64,000 nt of DNA, taken from assembly GCF_019192735.1 (NCBI RefSeq), contig NZ_JAHTKP010000007.1, positions 124,001 through 188,000 of the forward strand, written 5' to 3'. Source of the DNA: Kitasatospora aureofaciens (lineage in GTDB: Bacteria > Actinomycetota > Actinomycetes > Streptomycetales > Streptomycetaceae). The translations under genes were made by a program, and so were the position numbers. How positions within the stretch are numbered: the first letter of the stretch is position 1; each line of letters opens with the position of its first letter. Under the pieces are notes generated by a model, which saw only the letters and a program-made list of their open reading frames with translations, made no database searches and was not told where the DNA came from. Shown one piece after another: positions 54,151-61,736 of this stretch.

Positions 54151-55013
54151 CCACCACGACCCTCTCCCCCGCCCGGCCGGCCACCCGCCCGGCCGCCGAG
54201 CCGGCACCCCGGTTCACCGACCTGCTCGCCGCCGAGTGGATCAAGCTGCGCTCGCTGCGGTCCACGTACCTGGTCCTGGCCCTGGCCGTGCTGGCCGCGA
54301 TCGCGATCAACCTGAACGCCGTCCACACCGACCTCACCTACATCGACCAGCCGCACCCGCAGCTGCCCGGATTCCCCCCGTACAAGTACGACCCGCTGTA
54401 CCACGGCCTCAACAGCATCTCGGGTGCCCTCATGGCGCTGGCCGCCGGCAGCTTCGGCGCGATCACCGTGTTCGGCGAATACACCACCGGGATGATCCGC
54501 ACCACCTTCGCCGCCGTGCCCGACCGGCGCGGCGTGATCGTGGCCAAGGTGACGCTGGTCACCGGGATCACGCTGGCCGCCGGGACGATCGTGTCGGTGA
54601 CGTCCTTCTTCGGCTCCAACGCCATGCTGGCCTCCCGGCACGTCGGGCTCTCCATCACCGACGACGGCTGCCTGCGGGCGGTCGTCGCCTACGCGGTGCT
54701 GGTGCCGGTCTGCGCGCTGATCGGGATGGCGCTCGGCGCCCTGGTGCGGCACGCCACGGCCTCGATCGTGTCGCTGGTGATGCTGCTGTTCATCGTGCCG
54801 ATGCTGTTCGGCGGCGACCGCTACCGGTGGCTGAAGGAGATCGGCAACCACCTTCCGCTCGCCGCCGAGGGCCGGCTGGCAGTCAACCCCAACTCCTACA
54901 CCACGATGGGCAAGTACGCGCCCACCCTGCTGGACTGCTGGATCACGCTGGGGGTGTGGGCAGTCGTCGCGACTGTGGCGGCGGTCGTCGTGGTGCGGCG
55001 GCGGGACGTCTGA
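54147..55013 (+). CDS. ABC-2 type transporter permease
   Basis: 288 residues; ATG overlaps the ATPase stop (ATGA). After a Pro/Ala-rich start, FTDLLAAEWIKLRSLRSTY leads into six hydrophobic segments, with the conserved loop FGEYTTGMIRTTFAAVPDRR (about 112-131) typical of streptomycete ABC-2 permeases that pair with such ATPases. The last helix ends VVVVRRRDV. The transported substrate is unknown. Confidence 0.9.
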   Translation: MTTTTLSPARPATRPAAEPAPRFTDLLAAEWIKLRSLRSTYLVLALAVLAAIAINLNAVHTDLTYIDQPHPQLPGFPPYKYDPLYHGLNSISGALMALAAGSFGAITVFGEYTTGMIRTTFAAVPDRRGVIVAKVTLVTGITLAAGTIVSVTSFFGSNAMLASRHVGLSITDDGCLRAVVAYAVLVPVCALIGMALGALVRHATASIVSLVMLLFIVPMLFGGDRYRWLKEIGNHLPLAAEGRLAVNPNSYTTMGKYAPTLLDCWITLGVWAVVATVAAVVVVRRRDV

Positions 55014-55040
55014 GCGGTCGTCCCCACGGCGGTCGGACCC

Positions 55041-55080
55041 GCGGCGCCTGGCTCAGCCTCCGCTGATGCCCAGGCGCCGC
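55041..55080. terminator. Possible terminator at the ABC operon end
   Basis: GCGGCGCCTGG (55041-55051) pairs with CCAGGCGCCGC (55070-55080) around an 18-base loop. It overlaps the last codons of the convergent DUF4291 gene, so it may serve both strands. Confidence 0.5.
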
Positions 55081-55622
55081 GCCGTCGCGGCGGGCAGCGG
55101 GTACGGCCGTTCGGGCGGCAGCAGGCGCTGGGCCTGCGCCGCCCGGCCGCCCCGGACCAGGGCGGCGATCCGGTGCACCTGCGGGGTCAGGTCGGTGAGC
55201 TCGGTGGCCCACTCCTCGGCGAAGGTCCGGATCAGCGAACGGCCGATACCCACCTGGATGCTGTAGTGGTTGAGCGCTCCCCCGCGCAGCGCACGCTCCG
55301 GATCCCACTGGACGTGCACCTCGGCCCCCGCCACCTCGGCCGGGTCCGCGGTGGTGAGAACGGCCCGGGCGAGCGCCTCCTCCCAGCCCTCCCGGGTGAT
55401 CCGGACGGCCAGGACCCGGGTCTGGCCGGGCTTCTGCGCCCAGTTGCTGCGGTGCATCAGCCAGCGGAACGACGGCTTGATCCAGGTCATCCGGTGGAAC
55501 GAGAACGGCGGCACGAACCGGCCCGCCGCCAGTGCCGGTTCGGCGACGGCCGGGGCGTACGCCTGGTAGAGGACGATCGTCCGCTCGTCGTGGTCGGCGC
55601 GGATCTCGCGCAGCGCGGTCAC
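55053..55622 (-). CDS. DUF4291 family protein
   Basis: 189 residues from the GTG at 55620-55622, overlapping the NADAR stop by four bases. It begins LREIRADHDERTIVLYQAYA, then PALAAGRFVPPFSFHRMTWI and KPSFRWLMHRSNWAQKPGQT, the conserved core of DUF4291, followed by VHVQWDPERALRGGALNHYS and IQVGIGRSLIRTFAEEW. The family has no established activity. Translational coupling to a NADAR enzyme hints at a shared role in nucleotide or ADP-ribose chemistry; that is inference. Confidence 0.85.
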   Translation of the reverse strand: MTALREIRADHDERTIVLYQAYAPAVAEPALAAGRFVPPFSFHRMTWIKPSFRWLMHRSNWAQKPGQTRVLAVRITREGWEEALARAVLTTADPAEVAGAEVHVQWDPERALRGGALNHYSIQVGIGRSLIRTFAEEWATELTDLTPQVHRIAALVRGGRAAQAQRLLPPERPYPLPAATARRLGISGG

Positions 55623-56089
55623 GTCATCGCCCTTCCGTGCCTTCCGTGTTCCTCTGCGGCCAGGCGGTGGCGGGTGCGCATGAGGATCCTGCCGAGCATG
55701 TTCTTGCCCGTCCCGGTGCGGCCCCGCCCCCAGTAGTGGTCTCCGCCGGTGTTCTCGACCAGCTCCTCGGTGCCGGTGGACAGCAGCACCGCCCGAATGT
55801 CCTCGTGCGTACGGAACTTGGCCTCCACCACGCGCCGCATCACCTCGTCCTTCACGTGCTCCCAGTCGCGCCGCAGCGGCTTCGTACGCTCCCGGCCCAG
55901 CTGGGAGGCGCGCAGCGGGGTGGGTGCCCGGAGGATCGCCTCGGCGTGCCGGGTGCCGGCGAACTTCTGGGCCTGGAAGTAGTGTTCGGCCGTCGGCCAG
56001 GACCGGCCGTCCAGCTCCACGCCGTGGGCGGAGAAGTTGGAGAAGCAGCCGTACGGGACTTCGTCGGCGCCGTAGAAGTAGATGGTCAC
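55619..56089 (-). CDS. NADAR/YbiA-family N-glycosidase
   Basis: 156 residues. The NADAR core is clear: IYFYGADEVPYGCFSNFSAH, the helix WPTAEHYFQAQKFAGT, KPLRRDWEHVKDEVMRRVVE and GGDHYWGRGRTGTGKNMLGR. YbiA relatives cleave the N-glycosidic bond of early riboflavin intermediates; other NADAR proteins remove ADP-ribose from guanosine in DNA. Which applies here is not readable. The length is normal and no signal peptide is seen. It is the first gene of a two-gene operon with DUF4291. Confidence 0.9.
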   Translation of the reverse strand: MTIYFYGADEVPYGCFSNFSAHGVELDGRSWPTAEHYFQAQKFAGTRHAEAILRAPTPLRASQLGRERTKPLRRDWEHVKDEVMRRVVEAKFRTHEDIRAVLLSTGTEELVENTGGDHYWGRGRTGTGKNMLGRILMRTRHRLAAEEHGRHGRAMT

Positions 56090-56184
56090 GTGCGTGGTCG
56101 TCCCAGCCTCGTGTGAAGTGGCGGCGGAGGAAGCGACGTTGCCAGGGGGCGGTGGGTTGTCGCAACGGGTTTAGGGACGGCCCG

Positions 56185-56212
56185 CCCCCGCGTCCGGCGG
56201 CGGACGCGGGGG
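56185..56212 (-). terminator. Terminator hairpin after the phosphatase gene
   Basis: CCCCCGCGTCCG pairs perfectly with CGGACGCGGGGG around GCGG. On the minus strand it lies six bases past the phosphatase stop, before the NADAR gene. Confidence 0.85.
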
Positions 56213-56218
56213 GAGGGG

Positions 56219-56950
56219 TCAGCCGGCTATGAGGGCGGCCTTCGCGCGGAACGCGATCAGCGTTTCCTGTGCGACGCCGCACGTGGGGAGGAAGGAGGCG
56301 GCGCCGCCGTGGCGGGTGCGGACGATGTCGAGGAAGACGGTCATCGCCTCCGCCGGGGCCTCCAGGAGGGGGGCGGGGATGTGCAGGTCGCGGCGGTCGT
56401 TGAGGGCGGTGCGGTGGCGCTCGGCGAGGCCGGCGAAGATCTGCGGCAGGGCCTCGGCGGTCCGGATGTAGTCGGCGACGATGCGCTCGGCGGGCACGTC
56501 GAGCAGGTCGAGCAGCAGCGCGGTGAGCAGGCCGGTGCGGTCCTTGCCGGCGGCGCAGTGCAGCAGGACGGCGCCGGGCCGGGCCGCGGCCTCGACGGCG
56601 GCGGCCACGGCGGTGGGGGCGGACTCGGCCATCAGCACGTAGAAGTGACCCAGGTCGGCAGCCGTGGCCATGGTGCGCATCCGCTCGGCGAGGCCGTCGG
56701 TGACGGGGTTGACCGGGGCCGCGACGACCGCGATGCCGGCGGTCTCGGCGGCGGCCCAGTCGGCGGGGTCGGTCTCGGAGGTGTCGCGCAGGTCAACGAT
56801 GGTGCGGATGTCGCAGGCGCGCAGCTGGGCGACGATGGCGGCGTCGGCGGCCGGGAACGGCTGGGCGGACCGGTAGAGCACGCCGGGGCGGACCCGTCGG
56901 CCGTCGGGGTCGCCGAGGACGGCGGGGTCGCGGAAGTTGACCAGGGACAT
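56219..56950 (-). CDS. Tyrosine/dual-specificity protein phosphatase
   Basis: 243 residues. The P-loop is H131-C132-A-A-G-K-D-R138-T-G, the Cys nucleophile and Arg of protein tyrosine phosphatases; the Lys-Asp inside the loop is the pattern of MptpB-type triple-specificity enzymes, which also act on phosphoinositides. The N-terminus NFRDPAVLGDPDGRRVRPG and YRSAQPFPAADA are usual for this bacterial family, and IVDLRDTSET follows. The promoter region has a perfect 20-bp palindrome shared with the divergent GntR gene, so repression by that regulator is likely. Confidence 0.92.
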   Translation of the reverse strand: MSLVNFRDPAVLGDPDGRRVRPGVLYRSAQPFPAADAAIVAQLRACDIRTIVDLRDTSETDPADWAAAETAGIAVVAAPVNPVTDGLAERMRTMATAADLGHFYVLMAESAPTAVAAAVEAAARPGAVLLHCAAGKDRTGLLTALLLDLLDVPAERIVADYIRTAEALPQIFAGLAERHRTALNDRRDLHIPAPLLEAPAEAMTVFLDIVRTRHGGAASFLPTCGVAQETLIAFRAKAALIAG

Positions 56951-56968
56951 GCGAGGCCTTTCGGGACG

Positions 56969-56988
56969 ACATCTAGACGTCTAGATGT
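56969..56988. promoter_or_regulatory. Perfect 20-bp palindrome, candidate GntR operator
   Basis: A perfect palindrome with core ATCTAGACGTCTAGAT, 18 bases upstream of the phosphatase ATG and 98 bases upstream of the GntR ATG. GntR/HutC dimers bind palindromes of this kind. It is AT-richer than its surroundings. Confidence 0.75.
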
Positions 56989-57086
56989 GTAACCGCTTCC
57001 GGGGGTGGCGGGCAAGCCGCAGCTGCGTGCGCTACCCTCCATCCCACCTCTGGGGAGGGGAATCGTCGACCGGGGAGGACGGCGAT

Positions 57087-57947
57087 ATGCCCGGGCTCCG
57101 TAGGATCGGGCGTGTGGCGACGAATCCTCCCAACACCCCCCTCTACCGCCGCCTGGCCCGGCAGCTGCAGGAGCGGATCGACGCCGGCGCCTACCCGGCG
57201 GGCGCGCGGCTGCCGAGCGAGCCGGAGCTGAGCGCGGAGTTCGGCGTGAACCGGCTCACCGTCCGGCAGGCCGTGGCGGAGCTGGAGCGGGCCGCCGTCG
57301 TGGAGATCCGGCGCGGGGTGGGGACGTTCGTCCGGCCGCCGGCGGTGCGGGTGTCGATCACGGTGGATCCGCGCAGCCAGCGGTTCGATCTGGGCAGCGT
57401 GCACGCCGCGCTGCCCGGCGCGGACGACCGCGGGGACGACGATCGCGGGGACGACCGCGGGGGCGACGATCGCGGGGACGGCGAGTTCGTGGTGGGCGCC
57501 CCGCCGGTGGCCGGGTCGGCGGAGGACGAGGAGGCGGCCCGGCAGCTGGGCCGGCCGGTGGCGGAGCTGTCCCGGGTGGACACCGTGATCCGGCTGGGCG
57601 GGCGGGCGCGGGCGGCGTGCAGCTACTGGGTGCCGTTCGGGCCGCTGCCGGCGGAGCTGGTGCGGCCGGGCCGTCCGGGCAACCTGGTGCTGGACCTGGC
57701 CCGGGCGGCCGGCGTGGAGCTGGAGTACGACTGGCGGGCGTTCGGCGCAATCGGCGCGGACCTGGCCGACGCGGAGCTGCTGGGCGTCCCGGCGGGCACG
57801 CCGCTACTGGTGCGCGAGGGCGTCAGCTGCACCCCGGACGGCGCCCCGGCGCTCTACGTGCGGCGGCGGATCGACGGCAGCAGCGCCCGCTTCGTCCTGC
57901 ACTTCCGCGAGCCCCGACCGGACGCCCCGCAACCGTTCGTCCCGTAA
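57087..57947 (+). CDS. GntR-family (HutC subfamily) regulator with acidic repeat insert
   Basis: 286 residues from the ATG at 57087 with GGGGAGGAC upstream; a GTG at 57114 is an alternative. The winged helix is PLYRRLARQLQERIDAGAYP to LPSEPELSAEFGVNRLTVRQ and RRGVGTFVRP. The UTRA effector domain follows (AEDEEAARQLGRPVAELSRV to ALYVRRRIDGSSARFVLHF). Between them, near residues 110-131, an insert of Asp/Arg/Gly repeats (DDRGDDDRGDDRGGDD) is unlike the family and encoded by imperfect DNA repeats. It probably controls the divergent phosphatase and itself. Ligand unknown. Confidence 0.9.
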   Translation: MPGLRRIGRVATNPPNTPLYRRLARQLQERIDAGAYPAGARLPSEPELSAEFGVNRLTVRQAVAELERAAVVEIRRGVGTFVRPPAVRVSITVDPRSQRFDLGSVHAALPGADDRGDDDRGDDRGGDDRGDGEFVVGAPPVAGSAEDEEAARQLGRPVAELSRVDTVIRLGGRARAACSYWVPFGPLPAELVRPGRPGNLVLDLARAAGVELEYDWRAFGAIGADLADAELLGVPAGTPLLVREGVSCTPDGAPALYVRRRIDGSSARFVLHFREPRPDAPQPFVP

Positions 57948-58237
57948 GGATCCTGCTGAAGTTCCGCGCCGGAACGCCGGATCAGCACCGGCGAAGCACA
58001 CCTCACGGGGACTCGGGGGGACAGAGTGCCGAAGGGCAGGTCGGGAGGCATGCCCCGGGGGGAGCGTCGGTCACGTCGGTCACGGTGTCGGGGGCTCCGC
58101 GCCGACGCGACCGGCCGGACGTCGTTGTAGGGCACGGTTGTAGGGCGCGTCATCATCAGCTGATCAGCTTGCCGTACGACCGAGCCCCGTGCGTGGCGCG
58201 CGGGTCCGCGCCTCGTGCGCGGGGCTAGCTTGTCCGC
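57948..58237. other. Intergenic region before the methyltransferase
   Basis: 290 bases. A CGCCGG/CCGGCG-rich segment near 57970-58010 may form a weak hairpin after the GntR stop. The methyltransferase promoter should lie in the distal part. Nothing else is seen. Confidence 0.45.
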
Positions 58238-59092
58238 ATGGGCGCTCAGGAACTCGATCTCGCCGGGCTGCGCCGGGTCTACGGCCGGCCGGGCAGCCGG
58301 CTGTTCTACACCCGGGTGGCGCGGAACGCCCGGCACTGGGGGTGGACCGAGCCGGGGCAGTCGAAGTGGCGGCTGTGGCGGGCGCAGCGGCAACTGGAGG
58401 GCGTGCTGGGCCGCAAGCTCGCACTGCCGCCCGGGTCCCGGGTGCTCGACGCGGGCTGCGGCGCCGGGGTGGTGGCACGGGAGTTGGCGGCCCGGTTCGG
58501 GCTGATGGTCACCGGGGTCGACGCGCTGGACTTCCACGTCGACGAGGCCCGCCGGCTGAGCGCCCGCACCGGAATGGCCGGGCGGACCACCTTCTCCTGG
58601 GGCGACTACCACCAACTCCCTTTTCTCGACCGGACGTTCGACGGCGCCTACTCGATGGAGACCCTGGTCCACTCCTACGACCCGCCGCGCGCCCTGGCCG
58701 AGTTCCACCGGGTACTTCGCCCCGGCGGGCGGCTGGTGCTGCTGGGCCCGATGAGCACCGTTCCACTGGACGAAATGGCGCCGCAGGCAAGGGCGTTGCT
58801 CGAACCGTACCTGGACGCGATGGTGATGACGGGCGCGAAGATCTACCACGCCCGGAACCTGCCGCGACTGCTGGCGGAGGCCGGCTTCGACGTCGAGGAG
58901 GCACTCGACGCGACGCCGTACTACTCGCCCACGACGGAGGCGGTGCACGCCTACTTCCGGCTGCCGTGGGCCGTGCTGCGCCGGTTCGGTGATCCCGCGC
59001 GCTGGCTCAACCTCCGCTCCACCGTGGAGATGTACGACGTGCGCGAGTACGTTGCCTGGTACGTCCACACCGCCGTCAAGCCGCAGAGGTGA
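58238..59092 (+). CDS. SAM-dependent class I methyltransferase
   Basis: 284 residues. SAM-binding motif I is VLDAGCGAGVVARELAARFG (69-88), with VTGVDALDFHVDEAR (motif Post I), GDYHQLPFLDRTFDGAYSME (motif II region) and LRPGGRLVLLGP (motif III). The N-terminal helices and the C-terminal segment EALDATPYYSPTTEAVHAYF shape the acceptor site. It resembles sterol or small-molecule C/O-methyltransferases, but the acceptor cannot be fixed. It is followed eight bases on by a Rieske-like gene remnant, so it may once have belonged to a small tailoring operon. Confidence 0.88.
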   Translation: MGAQELDLAGLRRVYGRPGSRLFYTRVARNARHWGWTEPGQSKWRLWRAQRQLEGVLGRKLALPPGSRVLDAGCGAGVVARELAARFGLMVTGVDALDFHVDEARRLSARTGMAGRTTFSWGDYHQLPFLDRTFDGAYSMETLVHSYDPPRALAEFHRVLRPGGRLVLLGPMSTVPLDEMAPQARALLEPYLDAMVMTGAKIYHARNLPRLLAEAGFDVEEALDATPYYSPTTEAVHAYFRLPWAVLRRFGDPARWLNLRSTVEMYDVREYVAWYVHTAVKPQR

Positions 59093-59100
59093 CCCCCGCC

Positions 59101-59258
59101 ATGGACGGACGATCCGCCCCATTGCCGTACCCGAGCGGCTGGTTCCGTGTCGGCCTCGCCCGCGATCTGCCGCCCGGCCGGGTGCGGACGGCCCGGCTGA
59201 TGGGCGATCGGCCTGTTCCGGCGCTGGGCCCGGCAGTTCTACCCTGACGCGCCGACGG
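59101..59258 (+). pseudogene. Remnant of a Rieske-type oxygenase gene with internal deletion
   Basis: Eight bases past the methyltransferase stop an ATG opens a 48-codon frame starting LPYPSGWFRVGLARDLPPGR, then VRTARLMG, which resembles the first 35 residues of Rieske (2Fe-2S) oxygenase alpha subunits. The frame then ends at TGA (59245-59247). From about 59207, one base out of frame, the sequence reads IGLFRRWARQFYPD, resembling a C-terminal end of such proteins. The Rieske centre and catalytic domain are absent. The pattern fits a deletion of the middle of the gene. The tail overlaps the convergent kinase stop. Family assignment is by eye from short segments. Confidence 0.5.
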
Positions 59259-61734
59259 ACGGAGCCGACTGGCTCCGCGCCGGTTTCCCGTCCGCCGCGA
59301 GTGCGGTCAGCCCCTTGTCCGTCGGCCCGTACACCCGGCCGCCGCCGGCCCAGAACGGCACCGAGGTCGCCGTCTCGGTGCTGGGCTGGAAGTCGAACGT
59401 CCACCGGGCGTTGCCGGTGTCCGGGTCGAGCGCCCACACGCGGCCGCGGGTCCAGACGTAGACGTTGCCGTCCACACAGAAGACCGCGATGTTGCCGACC
59501 GACCCGTACTGCAGCGAGCCCGACCAGCGGACCTGGCCGCTCTTCGCGTCGAAGGCCTGCACGGCCACCACGTCCTTGTCGGGGGCCTGCCCGGCCGCGT
59601 AGACGACGGTGCCGTCCGGGTTGGCCGCCGCCGACTGGAAGCCGAGCTGCCCGGGCGACTTCCAGGCCACCGTGCCGCCCGCCGAGTCAAGGGCGTAGAG
59701 GCGGTCGGTGAGGAAGAGGAAGTCGCCGCCGGCCGAGCTGTGCGGGCCGTCGGAGAAGGCGGGGAGGTAGGTGAGGCTGGTGAGGGTGGCCCCGGCGCCG
59801 GGGGCGGGCTGCTCCCAGACGGTCTTCCCGCCGTCGTTGACGTCGAGCGCCGCCAGCTTGGACAGGGTGCGGTCGGCGCTGGCGGTGTTCCACAGCAGGC
59901 GGGTGCCGGAGGAGGGCACCAGGAGCTGGCCGAAGATCGGCGTGGTGTGCTGGTACGTGGTCTCCCAGCGGATCGCCCGGGTCGCCGGGTCCACCGCCCA
60001 GACGAAGGCGGCCTGGTGGTACTCGAAGGGCGACGACGGGTTGCCGCTGGTCGAGGTCACGGTCCTGTCGCCGTGGACGTAGACGATACCGCCGAGCAGG
60101 CCCGCCACGGAGGCGCTCTGGAGAGAGTAGTGCGGCCCGGCGATCTTCCAGGCGACGTTCCCCGTGGCGAGGTCGACGGCCTTGAGCGAGAAGTCGAGGT
60201 CGGTCTGGCTGTTGAGGCCGCCGATGTAGGCCTTGCCGCCGCCGACCGCCATCGCGCTGGCGCCACCGCCGACCCACGACCGGGCCAGGTAGTTCGACAG
60301 CGGGCCCCACACGGGCTTGCCGGTCTTGTCGAAGGCCCGGACGCCCTTCATTCCGGCGACCAGGACGGTGTCACCCTCGCCGACCAACTGGACGGCGGGA
60401 TCGTCGAGTTGGACGGTCCAGAGCGGGGTGGCGGCGACCTTGGTGTCGATCGGGCGGGTGAGGTCGGTGGGGGCGGGGGTGGGAGCGGCTTGTGGCTGCT
60501 GCTGGTTCCCGGAGGACTTTCCGGAGGACGGGAGGCCGAAGTAGAGCGCGGTGCCACCGCCGGCCGCGGCCACCGCTCCGCCGGCCAGACCGAGCAGCAA
60601 CTTGCGGCGGCTGGGGCGGAGTTCGGGCGCGGACTCGGGAGCGGCAACGAGCGCGGGCTCGGGGCGGCGGAGGTGGACGGTGGGCTGTCCGGTGGCGTCG
60701 CGCGGGGCGTCGTACGGCGGTACAGGCGGCGCGTCGTACGGCGGGCCGGCCGGGGGTGGTGCGTCGTACGGCAGGCCGGACGGCGGCGCGGGCGGGGCGT
60801 CGTGCGGCGGTGCGGACGGGGCCGGGGGCGGCGGCACGGGCGGGGCCGCCGAGGGGGCCAGGACGGCTGCCGCCTTCTCGATCGCCGTGACCAACATCGG
60901 GTGCAGCCAAGGCCCTTGGACCAGCGGGCCCGCTTCCCCCGCAAGCGATTCCATGACCTGCCGCGGCGTCGGCCGGTCCGCCGGGTCCTTCGCGAGGCAG
61001 GCCGCGACCAGGAGCCGCAGCCCGCCGGGCACCGCCGACAGGTCGGGCTCCTCGTTCGCCACCTTCTGCAGGACCGCCAGCGAGTGCCCGCCGTCGAACG
61101 GCCCGCGCCCGCCGGAGGCCGCGTAGACCAGCGTCGCGCCGAGCGAGAACACGTCGCTCGCCGGACTCACCGTCCGTCCCAGCGCCTGCTCGGGGGACAT
61201 GTAGGCGGGCGTCCCGAAGATCGCGCCCTCGGCGGTCAGCACGGTGCCGTCCGCCGCCCGCGCGATGCCGAAGTCGATGACGTGCGGGCCGTCCAGCGCC
61301 AGCAGCACGTTGCTGGGCTTGAGGTCGCGGTGGGTGAGCCGGGCGGCGTGGATGTTGCCCAGTTCCTCGGCGATCCCGGACGCCAGAATGCGCAGCACGT
61401 GCTCGGGGAACGGCCCGACCAGCATCACCGCCTCGTCCAGCCCGATGCCCGGCACGAAGGCGGTGGCCAGCCACGGGATCGGGCCGTCCGGGTCGGCGTC
61501 CACGACCGGGGCGGTGAACGCGGAGGACGCGGCGCGGGCCGCCCGCACCTCGTGCCGGAACCGGGCGCGGAAGCTCTGGTCCCCGGCCAGTTCGGCGCGG
61601 ACCAGCTTGACGGCGACGGTCCGCCCGCCGGTCGACCGGCCCAGGTACACCACGCCCATGCCGCCCGCGCCGAGCCGGCCGAGCAGGGCGTACGGGCCGA
61701 TCCGGGGCGGGTCGGTAGGGTCCAACTGCCGCAT
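59239..61734 (-). CDS. Ser/Thr protein kinase with C-terminal PQQ-like beta-propeller (1)
   Basis: 831 residues from the ATG at 61732-61734. Kinase domain about 10-275: glycine loop LGRLGAGGMGVVYLGRS, Lys43 in VAVKLV, catalytic loop HRDLKPSNVLL with D137, DFG at 154, and the P+1 segment GTPAYMSPEQALG. A Pro/Ala-rich linker with many PPYDAPP units follows. A single membrane helix (LLLGLAGGAVAAAGGGTALY) then leads to an extracytoplasmic propeller of blades such as VDLATGNVAWKIAG and LDPDTGNARWTF. Intact catalytic residues suggest an active PknB-like sensor kinase. It lies two bases downstream of a second kinase of the same build. Confidence 0.93.
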   Translation of the reverse strand: MRQLDPTDPPRIGPYALLGRLGAGGMGVVYLGRSTGGRTVAVKLVRAELAGDQSFRARFRHEVRAARAASSAFTAPVVDADPDGPIPWLATAFVPGIGLDEAVMLVGPFPEHVLRILASGIAEELGNIHAARLTHRDLKPSNVLLALDGPHVIDFGIARAADGTVLTAEGAIFGTPAYMSPEQALGRTVSPASDVFSLGATLVYAASGGRGPFDGGHSLAVLQKVANEEPDLSAVPGGLRLLVAACLAKDPADRPTPRQVMESLAGEAGPLVQGPWLHPMLVTAIEKAAAVLAPSAAPPVPPPPAPSAPPHDAPPAPPSGLPYDAPPPAGPPYDAPPVPPYDAPRDATGQPTVHLRRPEPALVAAPESAPELRPSRRKLLLGLAGGAVAAAGGGTALYFGLPSSGKSSGNQQQPQAAPTPAPTDLTRPIDTKVAATPLWTVQLDDPAVQLVGEGDTVLVAGMKGVRAFDKTGKPVWGPLSNYLARSWVGGGASAMAVGGGKAYIGGLNSQTDLDFSLKAVDLATGNVAWKIAGPHYSLQSASVAGLLGGIVYVHGDRTVTSTSGNPSSPFEYHQAAFVWAVDPATRAIRWETTYQHTTPIFGQLLVPSSGTRLLWNTASADRTLSKLAALDVNDGGKTVWEQPAPGAGATLTSLTYLPAFSDGPHSSAGGDFLFLTDRLYALDSAGGTVAWKSPGQLGFQSAAANPDGTVVYAAGQAPDKDVVAVQAFDAKSGQVRWSGSLQYGSVGNIAVFCVDGNVYVWTRGRVWALDPDTGNARWTFDFQPSTETATSVPFWAGGGRVYGPTDKGLTALAADGKPARSQSAPSVGASG

Positions 61735-61736
61735 GT

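Noticed and set aside
58238..59258. Small biosynthetic gene cluster around the methyltransferase
   Set aside because: Only one intact tailoring gene remains; no core biosynthetic enzyme is present in the window.
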